NCBI RefSeq assembly: GCF_001510715.1
Contig: NZ_LMTJ01000005.1
Location: 734,138 to 798,137, forward strand
Direction: 5' to 3'
Source of the DNA: Bacillus sp. FJAT-29814
Lineage (GTDB): Bacteria; Bacillota; Bacilli; Bacillales; Cytobacillaceae
DNA length: 64,000 nt
Below, piece after piece: positions 24,074 to 32,215 of this stretch. How positions within the stretch are numbered: the stretch's first letter is position 1; each line of letters opens with the position of its first letter. The notes beneath the pieces are model-generated. The model was not told the DNA's origin. It was given only the letters and a program-made list of their open reading frames with translations, and ran no database searches. The position numbers and the translations under genes were made by a program.

Positions 24074-24865
24074 ATGGAAACCATTTTAGACAAGATTATT
24101 GAACGGAAAAAGCAGGAAGTACAGGAACTTAGGAACAGAAAAAGCATAATCAAGGAAACTGTTTTTGCACGACGTTCGTTCATCAAAAAGCTGGGGACGG
24201 CATCAGAACTGGCGATCATTGCTGAGTTTAAGCGGGCCTCACCATCGAAAGGGATTATTAATGATGGTGTCGCCCCCGGGGTCCAAGCCGCAATCTACGA
24301 AAAGGCCGGCGCGGCTGCGATTTCGGTATTAACGGACAACACCTTTTTCAAGGGATCATTTTCTGATTTGTCGATGGTTCGTGAATCAGTTAGTTTGCCT
24401 ATCCTTTGTAAAGACTTCATTATTGATCGATTGCAAATTGATCGGGCAGCCTCATATGGGGCTGATATCGTCCTGTTAATTGTTGCTGCCCTTGATGAGA
24501 CGACCTTACAAGAGCTGTACCAATATGCAAAAGGTCTCGGGCTGGAAGTATTGGTCGAGGTTCACAATCAGCAGGAATTGGCCTCTGCGCTCAAAACGAA
24601 CGCTAAATTGATTGGCATTAACAATCGGGACTTAAAGACCTTTCATGTTTCACTAGAAATGACTGAAAAATTGGCTGCTGAAGTAAAAGCGGCCGGAGCC
24701 TATCTCATCAGTGAAAGCGGTATTCATCACCGGGACGATGCAATACGGGTAAGAAATGCCGGGGCAAATGGGATCTTGGTCGGTGAGGCATTGATGAAAA
24801 GTGAACACCTAGCAGAAAAATTCGCTGATTTTCGTCTGCCATTAATACAAGGAGCAAAGCGATGA
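24074..24865 (+). CDS. trpC: Indole-3-glycerol-phosphate synthase
   Basis: TIM-barrel enzyme of 263 residues that closes the indole ring. Visible motifs: IAEFKRASPSKG near the N-terminus, LCKDFIID, LVEVHNQQEL, GINNRDLKTF and SESGI; Lys and Glu residues of the active site are within these. The start codon follows the trpD stop directly, and the end overlaps trpF by four bases (ATGA). Confidence 0.96.
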   Translation: METILDKIIERKKQEVQELRNRKSIIKETVFARRSFIKKLGTASELAIIAEFKRASPSKGIINDGVAPGVQAAIYEKAGAAAISVLTDNTFFKGSFSDLSMVRESVSLPILCKDFIIDRLQIDRAASYGADIVLLIVAALDETTLQELYQYAKGLGLEVLVEVHNQQELASALKTNAKLIGINNRDLKTFHVSLEMTEKLAAEVKAAGAYLISESGIHHRDDAIRVRNAGANGILVGEALMKSEHLAEKFADFRLPLIQGAKR

Positions 24866-25470
24866 AAGTAAAAATATGCGGAATCATGGATATTGAAACA
24901 GGGGTGGCGGCAGCACGTTATGGCGCTGATGCAATTGGCTTTGTGTTCGCAGATAGCAAACGGAAAATTCGTGAAGATAAAGCAAAAGAAATCGTTGCCC
25001 ATTTGCCAAAAGAAGTTTTTAAGGTAGGGGTGTTTGTTAACGAATCAATGGCCGAAATGGAGCGGATTGCGTCTTTTGTCGGGCTTACACATCTTCAATT
25101 GCATGGTGATGAACCAGCGGCATCTAGCGAGACCCTTTCCAAGCCGGTTATCAAAGCAATCAGTTTTCAGGGTAATGATCATTTGGCTAGATTCAACTCA
25201 TTTCCAAGCGAGTATATCTTGCTTGATGGCCCAAAGGGAAAATACCGTGGGGGAAATGGGCTGGCGTTTGATTGGAGTGAGGTAAACACAGCCTTGATCT
25301 ATCAAAAAAAGCTAATCCTCGCCGGAGGGTTAACAACAGATAATGTAGCAGAAGCAATCAAAACGATTAGACCTTATATGGTGGATGTAAGCTCGGGAGT
25401 AGAAACCGATGGGGTTAAAGACTTAGTGAAAATAAAGGCTTTCATTGAGAAAGCGAAGAGTATGGACTAG
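24862..25470 (+). CDS. trpF: Phosphoribosylanthranilate isomerase
   Basis: Small TIM-barrel enzyme of 202 residues performing the Amadori rearrangement. The catalytic Cys is in KICGI (residue 6) and the catalytic Asp in LLDGP; GLTTDNV and VDVSSGVE form the phosphate-binding end. ATGA overlap with trpC. Confidence 0.95.
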   Translation: MKVKICGIMDIETGVAAARYGADAIGFVFADSKRKIREDKAKEIVAHLPKEVFKVGVFVNESMAEMERIASFVGLTHLQLHGDEPAASSETLSKPVIKAISFQGNDHLARFNSFPSEYILLDGPKGKYRGGNGLAFDWSEVNTALIYQKKLILAGGLTTDNVAEAIKTIRPYMVDVSSGVETDGVKDLVKIKAFIEKAKSMD

Positions 25471-25483
25471 GAGGAAACAGATT

Positions 25484-26686
25484 ATGAATACCTATACATT
25501 GCCTGATGAAACTGGCCATTTTGGAATATTTGGCGGAAGATTTGTACCGGAAACATTAATGAAGGCTGTAACTCAATTGGAACAAGCGTATTTAGAAGCA
25601 AAAAACGACCCGGTTTTTCAATCCGAGTTTAAGAGACTGTTAGAAGAATATGTTGGCAGGGAGACTCCGCTCTATTATGCTGAGAACCTGACCAAATATG
25701 CCGGAGGGGCCCAAATCTATTTGAAACGGGAAGATTTAAATCATACCGGGGCTCATAAAATTAATAATGCCGTTGGCCAGGCACTCCTTGCAACCAAGAT
25801 GGGGAAACGCAAGATTGTTGCGGAAACCGGAGCGGGTCAGCATGGTGTGGCAACAGCAACGGTTTGTGCCTTATTAAACCTTGAATGCATTGTTTTTATG
25901 GGTGAAGAGGACATCAAACGGCAGGCACTCAATGTCTTTCGCATGGAACTGTTAGGAGCGAAAGTAGTCAGTGTCACATCAGGGAGCGCAACGTTAAAAG
26001 ATGCAGTCAATGAAGCATTAAGATATTGGGTCGCTAATGTCGATGATACTCATTATCTATTGGGATCGGTAATGGGGCCGCATCCATTCCCAATGATAGT
26101 TCGCGATTTTCAAAGTGTGATCGGAAGCGAGACAAAGCAGCAATTTCTGGCGCGGAATGGACGGCTGCCGGAAGCAGTCGTAGCCTGTATTGGCGGAGGA
26201 AGCAATGCCATGGGGATGTTTTACCAATTTATTGAAGACTACGAGGTAAAGCTTTACGGGGTTGAAGCTGCCGGACAGGGAGTAGATACAGCGTTTCATG
26301 CCGCATCATTGACAAAAGGAAGCCCCGGTGTATTGCACGGAGCCTTAATGTACCTGTTGCAAAATGAGGATGGACAAATTCAGGAAGCCCACTCTATTTC
26401 TGCCGGGCTCGATTATCCTGGGGTCGGTCCCGAACACAGTTATTTAAAGGAGAGCGGCCGGGCTGCTTACCGCTCGGTTACCGACGAGGAAGCGCTCGAG
26501 GCCTTTCAGTTGTTATCGAAAGTTGAGGGGATTATTCCTGCACTTGAAAGCGCCCATGCGATTGCATTTGCATTAAAATTGGCCGCAGAAATGGGGCCTG
26601 ACGAAAATATTGTCGTCTGCTTATCAGGCCGGGGGGATAAAGATGTCGATGCGGTCAAGGCAAGGCTGGAAGGAGGAAATAGATAA
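25484..26686 (+). CDS. trpB: Tryptophan synthase beta chain
   Basis: PLP enzyme of 400 residues that condenses indole with serine. The start at 25484 is set by AGGAGG 9 bp upstream; a longer frame overlapping trpF is not used. The PLP Lys lies in [13 protein letters not shown], the phosphate loop is GGGSNAMG, and the channel/beta-sheet segments [12 protein letters not shown] and SGRGDKDV are typical of the classical TrpB1 type. Forms the alpha2-beta2 complex with TrpA; the stop overlaps the trpA start (TAATG). Confidence 0.96.
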   Translation: MNTYTLPDETGHFGIFGGRFVPETLMKAVTQLEQAYLEAKNDPVFQSEFKRLLEEYVGRETPLYYAENLTKYAGGAQIYLKREDLNHTGAHKINNAVGQALLATKMGKRKIVAETGAGQHGVATATVCALLNLECIVFMGEEDIKRQALNVFRMELLGAKVVSVTSGSATLKDAVNEALRYWVANVDDTHYLLGSVMGPHPFPMIVRDFQSVIGSETKQQFLARNGRLPEAVVACIGGGSNAMGMFYQFIEDYEVKLYGVEAAGQGVDTAFHAASLTKGSPGVLHGALMYLLQNEDGQIQEAHSISAGLDYPGVGPEHSYLKESGRAAYRSVTDEEALEAFQLLSKVEGIIPALESAHAIAFALKLAAEMGPDENIVVCLSGRGDKDVDAVKARLEGGNR

Positions 26687-27471
26687 TGAACATGGTAGAA
26701 CGAGCTTTTGGACTAGTAAAAGAAACAGGCAGGAAGGCATTTGTTCCTTATATTATGGCAGGAGATGGGGGACTCGAGTGCCTGACTGACAGGCTCGTCT
26801 TATTGGAAAAGTTTGGTGCAACTGCGATTGAGGTCGGGGTACCTTTTTCAGATCCTGTTGCCGACGGCCCGACAATCCAGCGCGCCGGAATAAGAGCACT
26901 TAAAAGCGGAACAACCCTAAAGGGGATTATAGTTGAGCTGGAAAAGGCAAGGGAGGCTGTTTCTGTTCCGATTATCTTGATGACCTATTTAAATCCCATT
27001 TATGCCTATGGAATCAAATCATTTGTTAAAGATATTCAGAAAGCGGGTGTAGGCGGATGCATTATTCCCGATTTGCCGCTCGAAGAAGAATCCATCATTG
27101 CGCCAAAGCTTGAAGAAGCTGAAGTTGAACTGATTCGACTTGTTACCCCGACAACCCCAATTGATCGAATCGAGCAAATCGCCTCCAAAGGCAGAGGGTT
27201 TTTATACGCCGTTACAGTAAAAGGGATTACTGGGGCAAGAAATGGATTTGATGAAGAATTATTTTCCTTTTTACAAAAAACAAAAGAAGTAAGTTCTATA
27301 CCCGTTTTGGCCGGTTTCGGGATCTCCAGCCAGGAACAGATCAGCCATATGACGCAATATTGTGATGGTGTCGTCGTTGGTAGTAAAATCATCGAATTAT
27401 TTAATAATAATGATCTAAAAGAGATGGAGGAATTAATGTCTGCTCTAAACCACTCGGCAAAAATGGCATAA
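26686..27471 (+). CDS. trpA: Tryptophan synthase alpha chain
   Basis: TIM-barrel subunit of 261 residues that cleaves indole-3-glycerol phosphate and channels indole to TrpB. Catalytic Glu is in AIEVGVPFSDP and catalytic Asp in CIIPDLPLEE. The segments TYLNPIYAYG, GFLYAVTVKGITGAR and GFGISS are canonical. GGAGG precedes the ATG; the start overlaps the trpB stop by one base. Last gene of the operon. Confidence 0.95.
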   Translation: MNMVERAFGLVKETGRKAFVPYIMAGDGGLECLTDRLVLLEKFGATAIEVGVPFSDPVADGPTIQRAGIRALKSGTTLKGIIVELEKAREAVSVPIILMTYLNPIYAYGIKSFVKDIQKAGVGGCIIPDLPLEEESIIAPKLEEAEVELIRLVTPTTPIDRIEQIASKGRGFLYAVTVKGITGARNGFDEELFSFLQKTKEVSSIPVLAGFGISSQEQISHMTQYCDGVVVGSKIIELFNNNDLKEMEELMSALNHSAKMA

Positions 27472-27576
27472 TATTCGTTAAATCTTGGCAGACAGCGTGA
27501 TTTTCTTGAAGGACTCGACTAACTTCTATATAATAAGTCTATACTGAAGTTATCATTATCTCTATGCAGAAGAATC

Positions 27577-27609
27577 AAAACTTCCCTATTGTGGAAGTTT
27601 TGTTTGTTT
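27577..27609 (+). terminator. Terminator after the trp operon
   Basis: Stem AAAACTTCC/GGAAGTTTT (27577-27585 and 27593-27601) followed by a T-rich tract, 106 bp downstream of trpA. Confidence 0.7.
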
Positions 27610-27661
27610 TTAGCATTAGCTATAATCGAACGGCAAAAGATTTTATTGGGAGTTAATGTCT

Positions 27662-28723
27662 ATGAAGGATTTACCAATTGAAGAACTATTCGCTTTAGAA
27701 AATAAAACAATTATTGATATCCGCTCGCCGATTGAATTTGCGGACGGGGCCATTCCTGGGGCAGTGAATATACCGCTGTTTACGAATGAGGAACGAGCTG
27801 AAATCGGGACAATCTATAAACATGAAGGACAGGCTGCCGCAAAATGGCGGGCAATGGAACTGGTTTCCCCGAAACTTCCAGAGCTGCTGCACAAAATTAA
27901 AGCCTATCATGATAAGGGTGAACTAGTCATCCATTGTTGGCGCGGCGGGATGCGAAGCAAAGCCGTTGTCACCTTTTTGGAATTTGCCGGCATATATGCA
28001 TGGCGTTTAATCGGAGGATATAAAGCCTACCGTCACTATATCCTGGAGAACATTCCAAAGTTATTGCCGAACAAAGCGGTGGTGATCCACGGGATGACAG
28101 GTGTCGGAAAAACAGTAGTATTAAAGATGTTGAAACAAAAAGGATACCCTGTTTTGGACTTGGAAGAGATGGCCGGTCACCGCGGGTCGATATTCGGAAC
28201 AATCGGCCTTGGTGATGGTCATAATCAAAAAACGTTTGATTCCTTGTTATTTAAAGGGCTCGTCGAACTACAAGGAGCGGATTATTTTCTTGTTGAGGCC
28301 GAAAGTAAACGAATCGGTAAAGCCGTTCAGCCTGAAGAACTAATGGAAGTTAAGTTTAAAGGCACAAATATCTATATTCACTCCCCACTCGAGCAAAGGG
28401 TGAAACAGCTTGTTGCAGAATATGTCGAACCCTACGAGCAAGAGCCCTGGTTTTTTGAAAAAATAGCGCTTGGCATCGAGAAAGTGTTAAAACGGGTGAA
28501 AGACCTTGAAGTCAGAAACCGTCTGTTAGAAACATTGACGGAAAAAAACTATCATGAAATGATCCTGCTGCTGCTTGAGCAGTATTATGACCCGCGATAT
28601 GACCATGCACGACAGGAGTATGAGGGTGAATTTTTTGATATATTTGCTGAGAACCCTGGGGAAGCGGCAGTTAAGATAACAAAAAAACTGGAGGAGTTAA
28701 GGCTGCAGCCAACCTTTTCCTAA
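27662..28723 (+). CDS. mnmH: tRNA 2-selenouridine synthase
   Basis: Enzyme of about 353 residues that replaces sulfur by selenium at the wobble 2-thiouridine of Lys, Glu and Gln tRNAs, using selenophosphate. The N-terminal rhodanese domain (about 1-125) has the catalytic Cys in VIHCWRGGMRS. The C-terminal P-loop domain has GMTGVGKT (about residue 140). The ATG at 27662 has better spacing from GGGAG than the one at 27656. No selD lies in the window, but the presence of mnmH and a Sec-encoding formate dehydrogenase at 50 kb both imply selenophosphate is made. Confidence 0.9.
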   Translation: MKDLPIEELFALENKTIIDIRSPIEFADGAIPGAVNIPLFTNEERAEIGTIYKHEGQAAAKWRAMELVSPKLPELLHKIKAYHDKGELVIHCWRGGMRSKAVVTFLEFAGIYAWRLIGGYKAYRHYILENIPKLLPNKAVVIHGMTGVGKTVVLKMLKQKGYPVLDLEEMAGHRGSIFGTIGLGDGHNQKTFDSLLFKGLVELQGADYFLVEAESKRIGKAVQPEELMEVKFKGTNIYIHSPLEQRVKQLVAEYVEPYEQEPWFFEKIALGIEKVLKRVKDLEVRNRLLETLTEKNYHEMILLLLEQYYDPRYDHARQEYEGEFFDIFAENPGEAAVKITKKLEELRLQPTFS

Positions 28724-28761
28724 TATCACTAAAATCTCGCCAGGTGGATAAAATAAATATA

Positions 28762-28789
28762 AAACCGCTGAATAGATTTTCAGCGGTTT
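28762..28789. terminator. Bidirectional terminator
   Basis: Stem AAACCGCTGAA/TTCAGCGGTTT (28762-28772 and 28779-28789) between mnmH and the convergent sda-like gene. Confidence 0.8.
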
Positions 28790-28795
28790 ATTAAA

Positions 28796-28942
28796 TCATT
28801 CAGCTGTTAGCTTTTTCTTAAAAGGCTTCAAACCACGTCGTTCGATTTCATCTTTTAAAATCTTAATCCATTCCTTTTCCTTGCCAGACTTCAATGCATC
28901 CCGATACGAAACAACAAGCTGTTCGTTACTCATAATTTTCAA
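28796..28942 (-). CDS. sda: Sda-like sporulation kinase inhibitor
   Basis: A 48-residue helical protein. The core EQLVVSYRDALK followed by LKDEIERRGL aligns by eye with B. subtilis Sda (ELLIESYFKA, then IENEIKRRSL), which binds the dimerisation domain of sporulation kinases and blocks entry into sporulation when replication is disturbed. The start is TTG 28942: AAGGAGGG lies 9 bp before it, whereas the in-frame ATG at 28933 is 18 bp away. The C-terminal KPFKKKL tail differs from B. subtilis. Confidence 0.6.
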   Translation of the reverse strand: MKIMSNEQLVVSYRDALKSGKEKEWIKILKDEIERRGLKPFKKKLTAE

Positions 28943-29071
28943 TTAAGAATGCCCTCCTTGGAAAACGGATTGAATATTCAGTTTTTAATATTGTAATCGT
29001 TTTCTTGGGTTTTGAGAACCCTTTAGCGGCAATTCTTCACAATTTTGTCATGAATAATAATAAAAGCAAAA

Positions 29072-29100
29072 TAAAAGCCCGGCGTCATGCCAGGCTTTTA
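29072..29100 (-). terminator. Terminator of the YhcN/YlaJ-type gene
   Basis: Imperfect 12-bp stem TAAAAGCCCGGC/GCCAGGCTTTTA overlapping the stop codon, with a T run on the minus strand. Confidence 0.7.
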
Positions 29101-29688
29101 ATCTTGCCTTCCATCCGGGAAAACTCTGCGGACGGTATCCCTAAATTCGTTAAAGAAATCGGAGCGGCCCTTGCGAATATCGATTTCGTAGCGGTTCATC
29201 CGATCGTAAAATTCCTTATTGTCTGAGATATAAACATTATCAACATCGTGGTCGACCCGTTTCACCGTCCGTGAGACCGTGTCTTCAAGCTGGTCTGTAA
29301 GCCCGCCTCGTGCTGAGCGTGTTAGTTTTGCTGCCACATAGGCATTATGATTAATGACAATGATATTGGCGTGCTTCACCTCTTTTAGGTCCGAAACCTT
29401 GCGAGCGGCTTCTTCGGCAATTCTTATAGTTGTATCATTTCGGTTTCGATCTTGAACATTAGTGCCACGAATATTCCGTCGGTTTACATTTCTGTCTAGC
29501 TCCTGGTCACTGACATCTTCAGTCGAAATGGCGGGACCTCCATGATTCGGAATATCGTAGTTAACCTTTGCGGGGTTTATATTATCCCGGTTTCGATCGG
29601 CTGTTCGTTCATCTGTGTCATTTCCTGAACAGGCGGCTAAAAATAGAGTCATGATAATCGTAGCTGCTTTGCATAGCTGTTTTTTCAT
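29098..29688 (-). CDS. YhcN/YlaJ-family sporulation lipoprotein
   Basis: Lipoprotein of 196 residues; the ATG at 29688 has AAGGAGGG at good spacing. The lipobox FLAACS places the lipidated Cys at residue 20. An Asn/Arg/Asp-rich linker (about 22-95) is followed by the YhcN/YlaJ domain: AEEAARKVSDLKEVKHANII, AYVAAKL and VDNVYISDNKEFYDRMN. The family is associated with the spore inner membrane and cortex. The gene has its own terminator and stands alone. Confidence 0.8.
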   Translation of the reverse strand: MKKQLCKAATIIMTLFLAACSGNDTDERTADRNRDNINPAKVNYDIPNHGGPAISTEDVSDQELDRNVNRRNIRGTNVQDRNRNDTTIRIAEEAARKVSDLKEVKHANIIVINHNAYVAAKLTRSARGGLTDQLEDTVSRTVKRVDHDVDNVYISDNKEFYDRMNRYEIDIRKGRSDFFNEFRDTVRRVFPDGRQD

Positions 29689-29755
29689 ATTTTGCCCTCC
29701 TTTTTTCGCTGTTGCCATTAGGTTTCCAAACATGAAATTAAACTATCCATAACAA

Positions 29756-29785
29756 AAAAGAAGCATCCATCGATGCTTCTTTTTC
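29756..29785. terminator. Terminator downstream of yidC2
   Basis: Stem AAAGAAGCATC/GATGCTTCTTT around 29758-29782 with flanking A and T tracts. Confidence 0.75.
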
Positions 29786-29794
29786 TGCTAGAGT

Positions 29795-30586
29795 TTATTT
29801 AGCTTTTGCTTCAACCGGAGTTTTCCGATAAAGCTTTTGGCTGATTAAAGTTTGAATCGTCAAGAAAGTTCCTCCGACTACCCAATAAAGAGGCAGGGCA
29901 GCTGGAGCGCTAAACGAAAACATCACAATCATCAGTGGCGACATTAAGCCCATTATTTTCATCTGTTCACGCTGCTGAGCAGGCATCGTAGATTGAGATA
30001 CTTTAAATTGAAAATAGTAAATTAGCCCGGCAATGATCGTAATGATAATATCAGGATGTCCAAGACTGAACCATAAAAATTTATGGGTAGCTATCTCTTC
30101 TGAACCCCGAATCGCATAGTAAAATCCGGTTAAAATCGGCATTTGAATTAGAATTGGTAGACAGCCGATATTTAATGGGTTAACACCGTGCTTTTGATAA
30201 AGTCCCATCATTTCTGCTTGAAGCTCTTGCTTCTTCTTAGGATCTTTTTCAGCTTTCAGCTTCTGCTGAATGGTGTCCATTTCCGGCTTTAAGGCATCCA
30301 TTTTTTCCTTCATAATCATTTGATTTTTATATTGCCTTAACATCAAAGGCATCAAGACCAGCCGGATGATCAAGGTTACCAGGATGATAGCCAAACCATA
30401 GTTGCCATGGAAAAATTCGGCAATATATTCGATGCTGACAGTAAACGGTTGTACGAAATAGGTGTGAAAAAAGCTATCATTATTTCCGCTAGTGCCGTTT
30501 GTTGCCTGTGACGAACATGCCGATAACAAGATCGTTGGGAAAGCTAAAAGAGCCATTACTAGAATTGAAGATTTTTTGGTTTTCAT
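29795..30586 (-). CDS. yidC2: YidC/Oxa1-family membrane insertase (YidC2 type)
   Basis: Membrane insertase/foldase of 263 residues. The lipoprotein signal ends in LSACSS. Five transmembrane segments follow, with the conserved amphipathic groove Arg in LIIRLVLMP and the cytosolic helical hairpin MKEKMDALKPEMDTIQQKLK. NIGCLPILIQMP begins TM2-3. The preceding mifM-like gene and the hairpin masking the AGGAGG site mark it as the inducible second paralogue (B. subtilis YidC2/YqjG), made when the main insertase SpoIIIJ is insufficient. The last residues are Lys-rich, as in Bacillus YidC. Confidence 0.92.
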   Translation of the reverse strand: MKTKKSSILVMALLAFPTILLSACSSQATNGTSGNNDSFFHTYFVQPFTVSIEYIAEFFHGNYGLAIILVTLIIRLVLMPLMLRQYKNQMIMKEKMDALKPEMDTIQQKLKAEKDPKKKQELQAEMMGLYQKHGVNPLNIGCLPILIQMPILTGFYYAIRGSEEIATHKFLWFSLGHPDIIITIIAGLIYYFQFKVSQSTMPAQQREQMKIMGLMSPLMIVMFSFSAPAALPLYWVVGGTFLTIQTLISQKLYRKTPVEAKAK

Positions 30587-30641
30587 ATTTCCTCCTAATT
30601 AATCCGTGTTATTGTGTTAATTGGGTACATAGGAAGGAAAT
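30587..30641 (-). promoter_or_regulatory. Hairpin that masks the yidC2 ribosome site
   Basis: In the mRNA ATTTCCTTCCTA (30641-30630, inside the last mifM codons) pairs with TAGGAGGAAAT (30597-30587, the yidC2 Shine-Dalgarno). All 11 pairs match with one bulged U. A ribosome stalled near the mifM 3' end would cover the left arm and free the site. Confidence 0.75.
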
Positions 30642-30911
30642 AGGTTCTTCGTCATCCTCTTTGGAATATTCTTTTCTGCGAATATATTTAACGATTCTAG
30701 TCAGAATCATGCTGACATTTAGATGGCAGTTCCTTTTATAGAAAATCAGCGGGTGAATTATTTTGGTGTCCGCAGAATTTGACAACGTTTCGGAAAATGA
30801 ATATTCAACTCGGTAAGCCCAGATAAATTTCAAAATCATGCCAAAGTAAATACTTATATATAGGGCCGTTATAGTATTATAATCCGAATGATCGATAAGC
30901 AGTTGAAACAA
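30609..30911 (-). CDS. mifM: MifM-like translation-arrest membrane sensor
   Basis: Protein of 100 residues directly upstream of yidC2. The TTG start follows GAGGTGA at proper spacing. Residues 10-32 form one transmembrane segment (TITALYISIYFGMILKFIW), and the C-terminus has TRIVKYIRRK followed by an acidic run KEDDEEP. This matches the layout of B. subtilis MifM (about 95 residues: one TM helix, RITTWIRK arrest segment, then DEEDA acidic stall site). MifM stalls its own ribosome unless insertion by SpoIIIJ pulls it free. Only the pattern is conserved, so the arrest sequence here is a divergent version. Confidence 0.72.
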   Translation of the reverse strand: MFQLLIDHSDYNTITALYISIYFGMILKFIWAYRVEYSFSETLSNSADTKIIHPLIFYKRNCHLNVSMILTRIVKYIRRKEYSKEDDEEPISFLCTQLTQ

Positions 30912-31089
30912 AAAAATTCACCTCGCACCTAAGCCGATGATATGAGTATATAAAAGAAAAGGCAAATAATCAATTTTAATTATAATGCCAATGTCTGGGG
31001 ATTAGACAAGGCGGATTTTTTTACTTCAGGGACGAGAAATGATATTCTTCTCTAAAAACTTTTTTGAAAAGTTGTGCCTGCTAATGGTT

Positions 31090-31223
31090 CTGTTGATTTG
31101 CGCTCCAGGTGCTTCGCTTTCCGCGGGCGGTTCGGTGAGCCTCCTCGGCGCTGAAGCGCCTGCGGGGTCTCACCTGTCCCGTACACCCGCAGGAGTCTTC
31201 GCACCTTCCGCTCCAATCAACAG
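31090..31223 (+). repeat. Palindromic-end 134-bp repeat, left copy
   Basis: GC-rich 134-bp element beginning CTGTTGATTTGCGCTCC and ending CTCCAATCAACAG, so its own ends are inverted (CTGTTGATT/AATCAACAG). A near-identical inverted copy lies at 31960-32093. I recall similar elements being dispersed in Bacillus genomes. A short open frame through it is not a gene. Confidence 0.8.
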
Positions 31224-31288
31224 GAGATAGGAACCGGAGAGTTCCAACACACTTTTGTTGTAGTAATTCACGTAATGAGAGGGAGTCC

Positions 31289-31860
31289 CACGACGCGTTG
31301 AACTGAATTTTTCCCACAGACATGTCATAGGAGGGAGTTCCATGACGCGTTAAGCTGGATTTTTCCCTCAGACATGTCATGGGAGGGAGTTCCATGACGT
31401 GTTGAGCTGAATTTTCCCTTGAGACACGTCATGAGAGGGAGTCCTATGACGCGTTGAGCTGGATTTTTCCCTCAGACATGTCATGGGAGGGAGTCCCATG
31501 ACGCGTTAAGCTGGATTTTTCCCTCAGACATGTCATGGGAGGGTGTTCCATGACGTGTTGAGCTGAATTTTTCCTTGAGACACGTCATGAGAGGGAGTCC
31601 TATGACGCGTTGAGCTGGATTTTTCCCTCAGACATGTCATGGGAGGGTGTTCCATGACGTGTTGAGCTGAATTTTTCCTTGAGACACGTCATGAGAGGGA
31701 GTCCTATGACGCGTTGAGCTGGATTTTTTCCTCAGACATGTCATGGGAGGGTGTTTCATGACGCGCTAAGCTAAATTTATTCCTCAGATACGTCATGAGA
31801 GGGATTCCCATGACGCATTCGGATGGGTTTTTCTCTAAGACACGTCATGCATCGCGGACA
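31289..31860. repeat. Eleven tandem 52-bp hairpin repeats
   Basis: Units start at 31289, 31341, 31393, 31445, 31497, 31549, 31601, 31653, 31705, 31757 and 31809, exactly 52 bp apart. Each contains (C/T)ATGACGCGTT(G/A)AGCTG, a T-rich patch, and ACATGTCATG or ACACGTCATG. The end of one unit and the start of the next form a hairpin (ACAYGTCATG facing CATGACGYGT, loop about 10 nt). Units 6-7 and 8-9 repeat a two-unit pattern, evidence of recent amplification. 52 is not a multiple of three, so this is not protein-coding. Outer units are more diverged. Confidence 0.92.
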
Positions 31861-31959
31861 TATAACAAGTTTATTATGTTTTACGTCAAATTCTGTCATG
31901 TGAGCAGATATTAGAGTTTTTGTCTTTGGTTGTGTGGAGTATTCTTATATTATAATGCT

Positions 31960-32093
31960 CTGTTGATTTGCGCGGAAGGCACGAAGACTCCTGCAGGAGT
32001 ACGGGACAGGGGAGACCCCACAGGCGCTTTAGCGCCGAGGAGGCTTCCCGGCACGCCCGCGGAAAGCGAAGTGCCTGGAGCGCAAATCAACAG
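31960..32093 (-). repeat. Palindromic-end 134-bp repeat, right inverted copy
   Basis: Inverted copy of the element at 31090-31223, the same length and roughly 85-90 percent identical by eye, with ends CTGTTGATTTGCGCG and GCGCAAATCAACAG. The pair brackets the 52-bp array with 736 bp between them. Confidence 0.8.
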
Positions 32094-32174
32094 ACAAGTA
32101 GGGTAGTCAATTTTTTAATAATGATATATTAAATTAACGCAGTCAATTATTTAAAAAATTAAATAAAATAAAAA

Positions 32175-32195
32175 CTGTCGAGACTATCTCGACAG
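32175..32195 (-). terminator. Terminator of the CcdA-like gene
   Basis: Stem CTGTCGAGA/TCTCGACAG (32175-32183 and 32187-32195) with a T run on the minus strand. A second small hairpin AAGCGGA/TCCGCTT lies between it and the stop codon. Confidence 0.75.
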
Positions 32196-32215
32196 CAACA
32201 AGCGGATTTTTCCGC

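Noticed and set aside
31039..31395. Small proteins in either strand across the 134-bp element and the array
   Set aside because: They are frames through repeat DNA; the 52-bp period breaks any frame and no ribosome site is present.
31289..31860. CRISPR array
   Set aside because: Units are contiguous 52-bp repeats with no unique spacers, and there are no cas genes.
31090..32093. Insertion sequence
   Set aside because: No transposase frame lies between the inverted 134-bp elements.
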